Shown: one piece after another, positions 25,302 through 37,716 of the stretch
How positions within the stretch are numbered: position 1 is the stretch's first letter
Layout of the letters: each line of letters begins with the position of its first letter
Origin: Lineus longissimus
Taxonomy: Eukaryota; Nemertea; Pilidiophora; Heteronemertea; Lineidae
NCBI RefSeq assembly: GCF_910592395.1
Contig: NC_088321.1
Location: 13,206,001 to 13,270,000 of the forward strand
Length of the DNA stretch: 64,000 nt
Direction of reading: 5' to 3'
The notes under the pieces: model-generated
Databases searched by the model: none
Told to the model about the DNA's origin: nothing
The model's input: only the letters and a program-made list of their open reading frames with translations
Program-made: the position numbers and the translations under genes

Positions 25302-28300
25302 CTGAATAAAAGTAACAAAATGTTTATGGCCAGAGACCTCTATTAAAACCTGTGTACATTACGTGTACATTGTTGTGCATAAGTTTTGGTAAAAAAAGTA
25401 CACATTGGACCAATCAATCTGTACAAAATTTTATATGTGTCAAGAAGAACACTTTGCCAATAGCATAATAAAGTTTAAAAACATTCCAATACCGATTGCC
25501 TGAGAAAAAGAGATTTCCGTACACCATATCCATCAAAACGTCACTGGCGCATTGATATGGCCCTGTCAAAGTACAAGTTCTAAACTGACCAGTGAGACCA
25601 CATTTTCTTGAATATATTATCAAAAAGCATATTTCTGTGATGGCCTGACTCTGTAGATTAAGAATCAACCACAGATTGAGAATTAATTCCACTTTGGTCC
25701 ATCCCAGCCATGTATTTACCACAACTTGACATTTTGATAAGCTCTATGTTTGATGATGCAGTAACAACAGGTAGCCTAATTCATATTTTTGCATATTTGG
25801 AGGCAAATTTTGTGCAGAATCATATTGGGATTTGCGTCATGGCCATGCATGGGCCAACGCGGCAGTGTCGAAAGCGAGTCCCAACAACATTTTAGCTGAT
25901 CTTTTGTTTTCTGATATTAGACAGGATTAGCAGACGCCCAAATCCGGATCCTACTTCGAATATGAGTTTGAGTCCTACCGGGAATCGCTTCTAGCTTGGT
26001 TCGTAGGGATATGGATCGGGCGAAAAACACATTACTCCAAGGATCATATAGATATCGCGAATTGTCACTGCGGATGAATATTAATTCAACAAAAATAAGT
26101 TTTTGTTTGCTTGTTTTTGGTCATCAAACTAATGAAAGGTACTGCGGGGGATGCATTTGGCCGCTCCACATTGGCCTATATTTGGGTACTGCGACAGCGG
26201 CGTACCTCTAAACTGCAATATTGTTCAAAAGTTTAATGACTGACACTTCTTCATGGAATATCACATGAAATAAATGGATGTGAATTACGTTTAAACTGTT
26301 TTGAACATCTTCACAACGAAAAAAACCCCCGAAATATCCGTGTGGTCACCATCTATATGAAAGAATTTTAATCCATATTGGCGCATATCCGATTGGGTGC
26401 CGCAAAGTCACCTACCTTATCAAGAGAGAACATGTTTACGCCCTTCGAGAATTTCTGCATATGCCAATTTAATGGCCCAAGTTGAATTCTTATCACTGCT
26501 GGTATGTATAACTTGAGAAGATAAGAGCGATTCCGATTGGCCGCATGCCTTACCAGAGGTCATCGGAGAGATTTTTTTTTAATCAACAAAAGAAGAAAAA
26601 TCCAAACATTAAAGGTACATTGTTCTGTGGATTACACAGACATCTTACCAACAGTAAATCGTGTTTTTACTGCGCATCTTCTCGTCTAAATCGGGTGCAT
26701 CTTATCCGCAGCTGTCCCCGGGATGGGGTGAGGGTCCTCTCCGGATTATTTCTATCAAAACGGCGGGCCCGTGCGGGAGATCTTAGCCACTTTTGTGGAA
26801 CTTTAATTTTTTGCTTGCAATAGCCAATGGAATTGCTTAATCCACCATCAGCTGCATTAAACTTCTACAAACACAACATTGGCACCCAGAAAAGCACGAA
26901 AGCCCCGATTTGAAACAACAGCTGTCCGACCGACTACCACCCAGCCTTATTCAGAAACTTAGGAGTGCATTATCTGCGCAATACTTGGCCAGTTGAGGCC
27001 AGTTGAAGGTAGATGCAGTGGCACCGTCCGATATTCTGAACCACGACCTTCCGGTGCCACTGTTAGACATAGCTTTTTTCAAACTACATGTACCAAGACG
27101 TTTCGCCTTCCCTAATACTGCCATAAAACAACAAGACCTATTAACATTTTCTTACAACTATCAAAAGCATGACGATAGTCACACTTCAATGAGGGATTCG
27201 GGCTTATCTGTTAAGTGAATGCATAATCCTACTTCTTGAATTAGACATAGCAAATCCATTAAACTGATCCGAATGCTGATTTCCTTTCCCGATATCATAT
27301 CAACAGAATTTCTGTATTCTTAAAGGCCAATTCCATTCGTTAAAAAATCAAATGCGAACCTGAATTTGAACATTTCCAATAAATACGTACTGAATACAAA
27401 CTTCGAAGTCTAAGTTTCCTTTCAGTTACGCACAAATTGGGCAACAAAGACGTGCCTGTAACACGCTTATTTATCAGTGAATGTTTCCCCTGTGTTACGC
27501 AGGCCCTACGCACCGAGTATTGGGTCCTTGAATAACCCCAAAAATGTTTAGGTAGGTAAAAATCCGAAAATTAATAAAACATTTCAGAATCTTTTTCATT
27601 TTTTCTGAAATTTTCTTTAATAAAAAAATCATGAATGATTTGAACAGCCCTTCTGCCGGCCGATCAGGGGAGAGTTATCGGCGGTGAAGGATGGATATAC
27701 GCACAATGACGGTGGATCGACATGCTGTCTATAGTCTTCCTTAAAATTCATTTCAACTGGGACAAGTTATCGTTTTTTCAACACTTTTCTTTTAAATAGT
27801 ATGTATACAGTCATGATCATGTACATGTATATGTAAAGATGTCATCTTAAATGCATGTAGGTCAGATTAAGAAACACTTGAATGTGAAAAATTTGTTATG
27901 GCGCGTTAAATGAATGTTTGAAATTATAAAACTATTTTTAATACAGTCCATTCGTAAATGCATGGTCGCGAAGCAAATATCAAAGTAATAGATCATCATG
28001 CCCTTGTAGCTACATATCTCAGCCCCGAGTAAGATGCGGACAAGACATTCACAATGGACGTAACCTAGTTCAACTTAAGCTCAGGGAAGTGACCTAGGTC
28101 ATGCATGAATCATCATAAGAGACCTACAACATTAACATTTAATCGTAGTTTTGCCGATATACGAGTGCTTGATTAGTGATAAGAAACTAAAGCGAAAGCA
28201 AAACCAAACATGACGTCATGACTGTCAGACCACTTGGTGTCTAACGACCAACTATCTATCTGAATTGATTGGCATAGAACAACCTTGTAAAGATAATTTC

Positions 28301-28534
28301 TTTTTCATTGGAAATGATCGTGGAGTACTTCCATTGAGATCTCTAAATAGGCCCGGTGGTCCTTAAAATCGTTGTTAAAACTTACTTTGGCGCAATGATT
28401 TCATTGGAAGTGATCGTGGAGCACTTCCTTTGAGATCTCTGAATAAATGCATAAATGTACATATTCAGCAAAACCATTATTTGAAGATAATGTCGCACAG
28501 GTAAGAACTTTTAATGGTTTAGATTCAAGGTCAT
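25302..28534. other. Intergenic/5' region between G1 and G2
   Basis: No coding region is recognised. The unlocated first exon of G1 should lie here. A local direct duplication of about 50 bases occurs at 28,301-28,350 and 28,391-28,442 (shared GATCGTGGAG and CTTCC...TTGAGATCTCT). Otherwise it is AT-rich unique-looking sequence. Confidence 0.5.
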
Positions 28535-31500
28535 CTACAAGCGGAAGTCAAAGTCATCATAGAACATCGGAATGTTGTGTCTCCATGCCAACACGATATC
28601 CTTCAGGGCGTCCAATTCCTTCCAGACCGGGCTTCCCTCCCCGTGGATGGGGGCGATGGGGTACCTGAGGGGAACACAAACAGGCTCAATGAATCTCAGC
28701 AGAACGATCATGAAGAGTAAACAACTACATGCACAGTACGGGAGGCACCGGTTTAGAATACGGGCATGTTTTTTTCTATTTCGATGCGTTTTGCCGCTAT
28801 TGAAAGACCAAAGAGGGCCTAAAAATATTATGATAGTGGAAAAGCCGAGTCCATCCGGAGGCAATTGCGGCCAAGGGACGTAAGGACGTCGTCAATAAGT
28901 TCCGGACATATGCAAGGAGGAGGATTGTTTGAAACACTGAGATATGGAGAACGCTAAAACCCATTTTACCAGCAACACATTTCATTACGTACCGCTGCCT
29001 GAGAGTTCCTACACCTGGGATGTCGGGGAGGTGGATCCTTACTCCAGCGGCCTTGACTCTACGCATGGCCCCGGAAGGATCAAGGACACCGACGACATCG
29101 GCGGCTGTGTCAGCCTGGTCACCTTGGGATATCTAGAAAGAAAAATTACTTTGAGGTCAACTACCGTCGAGGTTCATGATGGATTGAACAGCGGAAGACC
29201 TCGTCCCAACTAGATGTTGCGTGTATCTCTCTATGATCGAATTTGGATCTCTAGAAATGAAATACATTTGTCGCCGGGACACTCTATCCTATGACATTTA
29301 AACCTGGTACATCATGAACCATAAAGAATAATGTGAATTGGAACAACTATATGCAAACCCTATCCCAACGTTCGATAATGCCAGGATGTCAAACAATAGA
29401 CAAAATAATAAAAAGGCGTCCACATTGGCATTTCGGGGGCTCAACGAAAACTCCCTAATGTCACTCGAGCACTCTTGCTTGACAGGATGTTTTCTGGTGC
29501 ATTACCTCGCCGCCGTCAAAGAAGGCTTCCGGAGTAATATAATAGGTGGCACTGCCCGTTCCATTGTAGGCCTTGGCTGATGTAAACCCTCCGTTGCGTC
29601 CATTGGCCTTGCTGATCTTGTCTTGCCATGGAAAACCATGATACGCGAGATTGTATGGGTTCCAACCTGATAATGGAGTGGTGTAGATTATCTCGATAGG
29701 GATGGCGTAGCTCCAACGTTGCCTGGAAGCGAGATTCACCATTTATGAACTCATGAGAAATCCTTCACCACAGGTGATAAACATTTATCTAATCAACAAT
29801 CCAGACACTTATTTCCAGGGAGCATTGTGACATGTTATGATTGGAGCGAACAAAATGACTTAAAGGACCAGAAGACTTATCACGAACAATTTCACTATGC
29901 TGTCGACTGTCCAGTCCCCTTCCACTCCACAGTCCTAGTACATGCAGTTCCTATCATCTGAGTGGACAAAAATTTGACTGAATTATCGCGCTATTCTCAT
30001 TTTACAGGACAGGACTCGCTCGATGCTCATGCAATCTCGTCTCGATGGGCGGAGTACTTCCAAAGTTTGCTTACTGGAAATTGGTGCATTTATTCTTTTT
30101 GCAGTAGTTGAGGTTAGATGGCGCCACCTGCGGTTGAGTGTTCATGGCCATGAAGACACTCTCATCAGAGTAGCTTCTTTTCCTGTCGACAACCCCCATT
30201 GCACCGACGGCGAACTCCTTGTAGAAACTGTAAGGAGAGAAGAGAAGTTCACGGTTGAGACGTTAGTCTACTGATTTAACGACACAAACAACACCTGCTT
30301 AGTATAAATCTAGCTGACTTTTTTGTTCTTTTGATATGTTACAGCGACATTTTGCTAGAGGACTTCGGTGGCGCATCTTGAGGATAAGGTGTGTGGATTT
30401 CTACGACCTTCAAGCCAGGGATTTCGCCAATGTTAATGTTTGCTCTTCGCTACTCCCAACCTAGGGATCAAATTCTGACCACCGATTCTTGTGTTGATTT
30501 GGAACGTGCAGCGAAACAAAAATAGCTTGCAGTTCATTACCTACCGATGGTAATATGCTACATTCTTGGCTGGCGCGTCAGGTGAATATGGTGTGCCGAT
30601 TTCTATGGCTTTGTAGTTGAAGGCGTCGTCGACGAGGTCGGCTCCGTAGTTATCCAAGCCTGGTATCTCGCCCATGAGCGTGTCCATGAATTCGCGGTTG
30701 GACATGCGCATCTCCCACCAGGGTTGCTTTGGATTGTACCACTTCTGTCCGATCCTTGGGTTGATTTGGAACCTACAGAGAGACAAAATAACTCCTGTTA
30801 TTTTTACTTTTGAAGGCGACGACCGTGTGTACTGAAAATCAATTGGAACTCATCATGAAACAGCAATATCTTTACTCACTGTCATTTAGAACATAATGGG
30901 AATACATGCTAAAATTACAATGTAGGTCCCCAGGCCAGTAGAAACCGGTTCCACTTTGCCCTCGTCCCAATTTAAATACACTTCTTAAGGCGCGATCGAG
31001 CTGTCTAATCTCGGATATATTTACGGTCATGGCTTCTTTAAACCATTAATCCATCATAAAACAAGAGGAGAGGGGACCGGATATTAATTAAACAGCCAGT
31101 GCTCCTAAATGATGGAGCACAACTTTGTGAGCCCTTTTAGAAGGCAGCCTCTTGTCTCATCAGAGACTTGCAAATTACATCGAATGGCACAGCCAGGGTC
31201 AATGTGGAATTCGTTATCAACGTTTGTAAAACCAAACGAAATATCTACCTTGCAGCTCTGGAGGCAAGTTGGGCAGTTTTATTTCGACCTTCTCCAAAGG
31301 ACTTTCGTGAGGCAAGATCATCTACCAATCGGAATGCGGAATGTGGAACTTCGGTCTTCAATGGATGACAGTTAATCCTGAAATAGATGAACTCATCTAA
31401 ACAGTGTCTCCACCTATTGTCAGAATTATGTTGGCGGGAGTGGGCTCGATCTTAATGTGCCGATTCGAACCATCCCACGGAGTGGCCTCAAACGGGTGGA

Positions 31501-34500
31501 ATCGGTGGGTATACTTCAGTTTGTAATTTTGGGTTTCTTGGGACCTCGTCCATCAATGAGGAACCTGCACAACAAAACCTGCCAATAGGAGGCCCTGCAG
31601 GCAAGTGGACCATGGTTGTAATGAGAAAGCCATTCTCCGGGTCAATGATCATTGAATATTTAATCCCTTAATTACTCTACATGGGGAAATGGCACCAAAA
31701 ATGTTGTTTTATTGGTCCTTAATTCTATTTTGATGAGTTTTAGGGAGAAAATCAACAAAAATTAATTTTCATGGAAAATGCACTACTGGAAGTGTACCTT
31801 TTAGTACTGGTGCTGCCATCTGGATTTTTAGTTCTGCAGGTTCCTCATTTCGTCCCAAAAAAGACCTTCCAACGTTTAGATTGCCTCACCTATTCGCTTA
31901 TTTTACCCGAGGCAAGGAGGTGACCAGATACTAACAAAAAACTGAATGTTTTCATCACCTTGCTGCCAAAAAGTGCCACAGTTTGTGCGATGTGGATGTA
32001 TGCATGGCATATGCTTACAATTTGGAAATGCACTGAAATCATTGCTGGCACTGACGTATACATTAAAATGTGTGCAAAAATTGTTTTCAAAACACTCCAG
32101 CGTTGAAAGCTCCTTAAAAACTAACCTGTAACCCCATTGGGCGTACACTGGGATAGAACCATTGATAAATTCCGTGATCTTCGTGGGCAAATAGGCGAAA
32201 TTTTCCCCGGCGTCTTTACGGCCTGAATAGGCACTAAATCGAATCTTCTGGAGGAGGTCATGCCATGAGGTAGCGTCCAAGGCGTGACGCTCAGAGTCAA
32301 AAGGTTCGTCGATCTTGTCGGAACCGTCGGGAATTGTCCAGTAGCCTTCGAGGTAACAGAGATTGGGCTAAAATGGAAGGAGATGGCAGCGTAAGTATGA
32401 TCTCCGAGGGAGGCTAGCAAGAATTGATTGCATTTACTGAAAATACGTCTCGGCGTTCGATAATTCCCCTGCCTCACAGCTATGATGTTGTCTAGTATAC
32501 TTCTTGTTATCTCTGGCAGAGATGTCATTCCACCGATTTCCGCGCGGTTAGAGTAATCCTTGACTAATACCTCTGCCGTCACGGACCCCTTTTTGTCTTA
32601 CCTTGAAATACTTCCTGTAGTCTCTGGTAGAGTGATCAGAGTCTCTCCAGGCCTTGAACCACTCTCGTAACTCGGCGATCTGCGCGGTCAGAGTGGCCTT
32701 GCTCAACACCTCTGGGGGCACATCGGGGAAGGGGATGTTTTCAACTTCCCTGAAAGCCTTGCTATTTTCGACGGGTTTCTTGAGCTGGAGTTGAAAGGAT
32801 ATGGAATGGTTTTGGCATCCTACGCAGCATAATTCGCTTTGGATCAAAGGTAGCTGAGCCAAACGACTGTAGAGGCCCCATAGCGGGTGGACAAACAATG
32901 GTTCAGAGTGGGACACAAAATATCCATTACTTTCCGTTTGCCGCGAGTACTAGACTTTAAAGTCCTTCACAAAATAATAATAGAGTTCAAGTCTTAATGC
33001 AATTTATCGAAAGCACAATCGAAGTCTATGAATTGACCATGGTGTTTGCTTGTGCTTACACGACAGGGTGAGTACGGCGTCCGTAGTGGATGCCACCCTG
33101 ACCGTAACAAGTCGAGTGTGGGGCCAATCAACCCACAACGCTAACGTCAGAAGCACTGCAGAGGCGCTACACTCTTTAAACTAATTTTTGAGAGGTTTTC
33201 GCCCAACACAAATAATGCAACCCGTAGAAGTTTTCCGGGGAAATGATTCTGGGAAATGAATAGTTTTTCACAGGCTCGAAACCTTTTGGGGGTTTTCATT
33301 TCTCTGAAAAACCTCTGCGAGGTGCATATGTGTTGGCAGAAAGCCCCAAAAAGGTTTTTCAAAAGTTAAAAAAAAACCAATATGTATTTTGAAGAGAGTG
33401 GCGAAGCTGAAACACATTGGCTCACCTGAAAGTCGTTGTGTCGGGTCTTGAACTCTACGCCATTAAGGACAGCAATGACTTCGCCCATGCCTGCCGTCCG
33501 GATGTGGTTAGCATGGTTGTGGATAGCTGCGTGCCTGAAGCCGGTGTGCGACTCCGAGTGGTAGTTCTTCGTGCCAATCTTGGTGACACGGGACTGCTTC
33601 AGACCGGATTGGCCATCGGACCTGTGAGAGTACAGTAGAACCTTCCTCAGGGGACACCTTTCTAATAAGGACACCCTCATTATTAAGGACACAATTTCTG
33701 GTCCTAAATTGGTTTTCTCCATCAAATATGACCTTTCTAATCAGGACACCTTTCTATTAAGGACATCACCTGTCAGTCCTGCGGGAGGGTGTTTTTGATA
33801 GAGAAGTTCTGTTCTACTAGAGTTTTCATTTTATTTTCATTTTCTGAACAGTCCAAGCATCTTTAATTGGACAGAAGCCAGGTACATGTAGGTCAGATTC
33901 AAGTGAATTTTGCACACCCAGCTTTTTAGCCTATTTGGCTTTATTCGGTCAGCGGAATTTTTTACTTTATCACATTCGTTTTGTTTGTTTTTTGCATGAA
34001 GAAAAACAAGGTACGTTTTGAAGGTACATTTTAAGACTTCTTCGTTAACATACCAGTTCGTATACAACAAATACATGTACAGTCATGTATTAAAGATGAA
34101 AAAGAGCAATGTTCGATTAAATTGCAAATGTAATCTCAAAGTTGTTTGTTTATACCAAACATGTGTTTATGCGGCGCCTCGATAAACCTCATAGCGATAC
34201 GTATTGCCAAGGTCGGTTGGTCGACCGGACTGCGATATTCTACCCACATAACTCCTGTATACAATGTACTAGCAAACTGATACACGCTAAAGTGTCCATG
34301 CGTGGGTCTATGCCGGGGATTAATCATCAAGGTTCTATTCAAGGACCCATCCATGGAAAGATGATGGAGAATCCCCATCACATGTTCTTTCCAACCCCAT
34401 GGACATTCCTGATTCCACATTTTTATAAGGCCCCAAACATTTTATTCTTGCTTTGTATTGGCAGGGGAGCTCTTGAAGGTTTTTGAACAAGTTTTGAGGG

Positions 34501-34854
34501 TGTGTGCACTGGGGTGTGAGCAAATTCACAGAGCCTTTAAATAAGATTGGATATTTCTGATGCGTTTGGGAATGCGCCAAAACGCGCAGCAATACGCCTT
34601 TCTCGGGACAAAACGTGCCACGGTGTGCCAAAACGGGTGCTTTTTGATTAATCGCGCCATTTTGGGGGTTACTAGTGTATAACTCACCTAATTTTCTCCT
34701 CATGCGCAAGTTGCTGCATCATCAGCTGACCTGTCAACAGCCCTATCGTCTGTTTCATCGAGCGCATATCAGCCTCTAACCGAGCCAAAGTGTCGCTGCT
34801 TTGACATCTTGTTGACGTCACAAGTACAACAACCACAAGTGACGTAATGCGCCA
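28535..34854 (-). CDS. G2: tandem paralogue of G1
   Basis: Minus-strand exons are 34,854-34,688, 33,621-33,426, 32,784-32,602, 32,367-32,126, 30,772-30,545, 30,227-30,075, 29,722-29,506, 29,132-28,993 and 28,664-28,535, all in phase, about 551 residues. The N-terminus has a very hydrophobic run (SLVVVVLVTST) and then a shorter coiled coil (ARLEADMRSMKQTIGLL). Blocks parallel G1: RSDGQSGLKQSRV, RHAAIHNHANHIRT, IPFPDVPPEVL, FSAYSGRKDAGEN, IPVYAQWGYR, IPGLDNYGADL, WSYAIPIEIIYTTPLSGWNP and YPIAPIHGEG. Two introns present here (after RHNDFQ and before YPIAP) are absent from G1. The 123-base exon of G1 reading IACHPLKH has no counterpart that I could find, but joining the flanking exons keeps frame. 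Function is unknown; secretion or membrane anchoring is inferred from the N-terminus. Confidence 0.85.
33631..33818. mobile_element. CAGTAGAACC...GGACACC MITE-like repeat, copy 1
   Basis: Starts with ACAGTAGAACCTT and ends with GAAGTTCTGTTCTACT, with internal TTAAGGACACC words in both orientations. It belongs to the same repeat family as 34,936, 56,258 and 63,478. It abuts the acceptor of the G2 exon at 33,621. Confidence 0.6.
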
Positions 34855-34935
34855 CTTTTAAAAGAAGAATTATAAATTTGTTCTTTACAAGGGAAGTCGT
34901 GATATTTACATTGATATCCTTGGCGTTTGTACAAC

Positions 34936-35092
34936 AGTAGAACCTGTATATTAAGGACACCCTCGGGACTGAGAAATCCCTATAACTAGGGCGGTGTCCT
35001 TATTATAAAGAGGTCAGAACTAATGAAGGCAACCAATTTGCGACCAAAACAAGTGTCCTCAATAGAGAGGGTGTCCTTAATAGAGGTTCTAC
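34936..35092. mobile_element. CAGTAGAACC...GGACACC MITE-like repeat, copy 2
   Basis: Left end AGTAGAACCTGTATATTAAG, then GGACACCCTC. The right end is its near-complement, GAGGGTGTCCTTAATAGAGG then TTCTAC. Short (~157 bp), non-coding, with clear terminal inverted repeats. Just upstream of the first visible G2 exon. Confidence 0.7.
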
Positions 35093-35242
35093 GTACATGT
35101 ATACGTATTTAAACGCTAAATTATCACCTTCGGTGACGGTTCACCGGAGGCCAACCAGAGTACTTTTTGCACCTAAATTTCAAGCAGTAGTAAAAACAAC
35201 TAATTTGGTTGTTCCTATTGAACCAACTGTGAAATAACATGT

Positions 35243-35357
35243 AAGGTAGAATGGGGTATTTGTAGCTCCAGTTTATTTGTAGGCCCTGCATTGTTTGATG
35301 CACGGGGATATCAATCAATGTCATAGGCAGGGGCTACAATTATCCTATTCTACCTTA
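35243..35357. repeat. Short inverted repeat
   Basis: AAGGTAGAATGGGGTA with nearby TTGTAGC is mirrored about 90 bases later by GCTACAATTATCC...TATTCTACCTT. It could be a very small MITE or a hairpin. Confidence 0.5.
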
Positions 35358-36868
35358 CTTTTTCTAGCTGGAAAAAAATCATAGTAAAACATAACCATTA
35401 AAATGGTTAAGAATCATAACAACGCTTTTCACAGTCGGTGCAATAGGAACTTCTTGAATAGTAAAAATAACTATTTAAAAATATTATTATCATATTGTTA
35501 TTTTACTAATTAATTTTAAGAGTTTGTACTCCGTCATTTGCAGGAAATAGTGTAGCCACAGGCCAAAATCGATCAAAATTAATAAGCCGGAGATGCAGTC
35601 AAAAACACGGCCTACTATTATTGTATCGGTCTATAGACTTGAATTGGAACATGGGAAAAGTGGGTACGGAAGTTTGAAATGTCCTAAAGATAGATTGATG
35701 AGGAAAGAAAGGATTTCGATAATCTTTAAACAATTTTGTCTCTTAGGCGAAATGCCCTGTATCTCCTTTATATTTAGGAGCTCAGCTGATAAATGATATT
35801 CACAGAAATAAGTAAAGTGGTATACATGTATAGTACCTACCATCTTGTTTGCTTTTGGAAATCTGACTCGAATCTAGGTAGCCTTCACCAATATCAATCT
35901 TATATTTTATATATTTATATGAAAAATTGGGAACTTTTCCCTAATCTCCACCTGTCAGATAATCTCTATCCAACGATAAGAAAACCGCATTACGTAAAGC
36001 AAATACATCTAGACAAATTGTAGTTGGGCAATCTGCAAATCCATTCCCCAGACTGCCGGGAATCAGGCAGGCCTTCCAGATTGCCGAGCTGGCCTGTTCC
36101 GGGAAGGAAAAAATTATCCAATTAAGTTGAAAAAACTGTGTTATTTGAGTTTGTCAATGGTTATCGTTGTGTTGATCTGGTAATAAAGTTCCTTCAACCA
36201 TGATTTGCATTAAGGAGGCAGAAAAATGCACCGCCGGTTTGTCCAAAGGATGGCGAACAAATTAGAAAATATGCATGTATTGAGTTGATTTTGTGTGCGC
36301 ACCACAGATTAACCCGCTGGTCAGACATGTATGGTGGTTTGAGACGTAAGGGATCACGAGGCCGAAATAATTAATGTGATAAAGTTATTTACTTTCGGCA
36401 TGGCGAATGAAACGCCACCATTCGAGGTCAATTCCCGCCCCTCTCGTAGTGGAACGGGCAAGCGCTGGTCTAGAGATTTACGATGCAGTTACTCGTATCG
36501 TTTTCTGGCAGTTTAGTCATGCGAACTGGCTGGTTGTAAGAGTGTATTCGATCAATGTATTTCAAAGTAGTTTAGAGTTTGAATTCGGTCCATAATGTCC
36601 GTCTGAATTTGATGAAACTTCTCCAGCTGTAAAACGAAAGAGTAATATTTTGTATCCATGGCAACTCTTTTGCCATATCTTGGCTCCTGGTTGAGTTGTT
36701 GAAAAAAATGAGATTTTACAATTGTGTCGCCCAAGGTCCAATGTCTCATGAAAAATAGTGTCTTGCACAAGGCCCCACATCTTGGCACAAAGAAAGTGTT
36801 TTGTTAAAGGTCGAGAATCACTGCAGATAGTGAATTGTTTTGTCCAACCACGTCACATGATCAGTGGC

Positions 36869-37102
36869 AAGGAGTTTACCATAGGTACCGCCATTTTGGC
36901 TAAAATCCTAAAGCAATTTTAATTGCTTTATGATTTTAGCAAAATTAATTGAATGCTCATTTAAAACCCTGGAGGCTGTGCTCTGGAAAAGAAAGAACCG
37001 ACTCCTGCCCTTGAAATGAACATTCACTATGTTTTGAATAAGTTCTAATTGCTTTAGGATTTGGAGGTCTACACAAAATGGCGGAACCTATGGTCAACCC
37101 TT
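36869..37102. mobile_element. AAGG..TTTACCATAGGTA MITE, copy 1
   Basis: Left end ACCATAGGTACCGCCATTTT and right end AAAATGGCGGAACCTATGGT are near-perfect inverted repeats around ~190 bases of AT-rich sequence. A second copy of the family lies at 45,388-45,625. Confidence 0.7.
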
Positions 37103-37559
37103 AATGGGGCAACCATGCATAACACATACTACTAAGTATCCAGTTCACCTAATATCAACACGATCAAGTTATTCTAATAACTCTATTAATAATCATAGAA
37201 GTGACTACTTGGCAAGCAGCGACTTTTTCTTGTCCTGAATGGAGAGCCGAACTCATGCATATTCAACCATCCAGGAGCTCATTATCATTCGTGGCAACAC
37301 GGTCAGCAACACTGGAGTTACAGTGAAACGCCTTTAGAAATGCACACTAATGCATTTAACATACTTATCAGTCAAATCACGTTTATGACTTTTTTTGTAA
37401 ATCCATTCAGTCATGTACATGTACATGCTTCTTCATGGATTATTGACCAAAACCCGAGTTTAGTAACAGAAATTGAATCGAGAGCGGGAAGTCGGCCATT
37501 GTTAAATATGCGCATATAAATTCGAATATGACGTCACTGCTCTCTGATTGGCCAACATG

Positions 37560-37716
37560 TTGTAACCTCTCCGGCTCGCCAAAGAGGGTAGTATTTTTGC
37601 CCTGTTTGGCAAGCCCGGCTTGCCGAACAGAGTTGATTTTTAGTGCTGTTTGGCAAGCGGCTCTCCAAGCAGGGCAAAAAAAGATGCCTGTTCGGCGAGC
37701 CGCTTGCCAAATAGAC
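37560..37716. repeat. Cluster of TTTGGCAAGC palindromes
   Basis: Three or four alternating copies of CTGTTTGGCAAGC and GCTTGCCGAACAG. The best is a near-perfect palindrome at about 37,600-37,628. Strong hairpin potential, no coding frame conserved. Confidence 0.5.

Noticed and set aside
36398-36486. Possible first exon of the aminotransferase (starts ATGGCGAATGAAACG)
   Set aside because: The translated segment does not resemble the family's N-terminus and lies 3.4 kb from the first secure exon.
36552-36788. Minus-strand frame reading CGALCKTLFFMRHWTLGDTI
   Set aside because: Two overlapping frames look equally open and no domain or splice signals are evident; possibly a decayed repeat.
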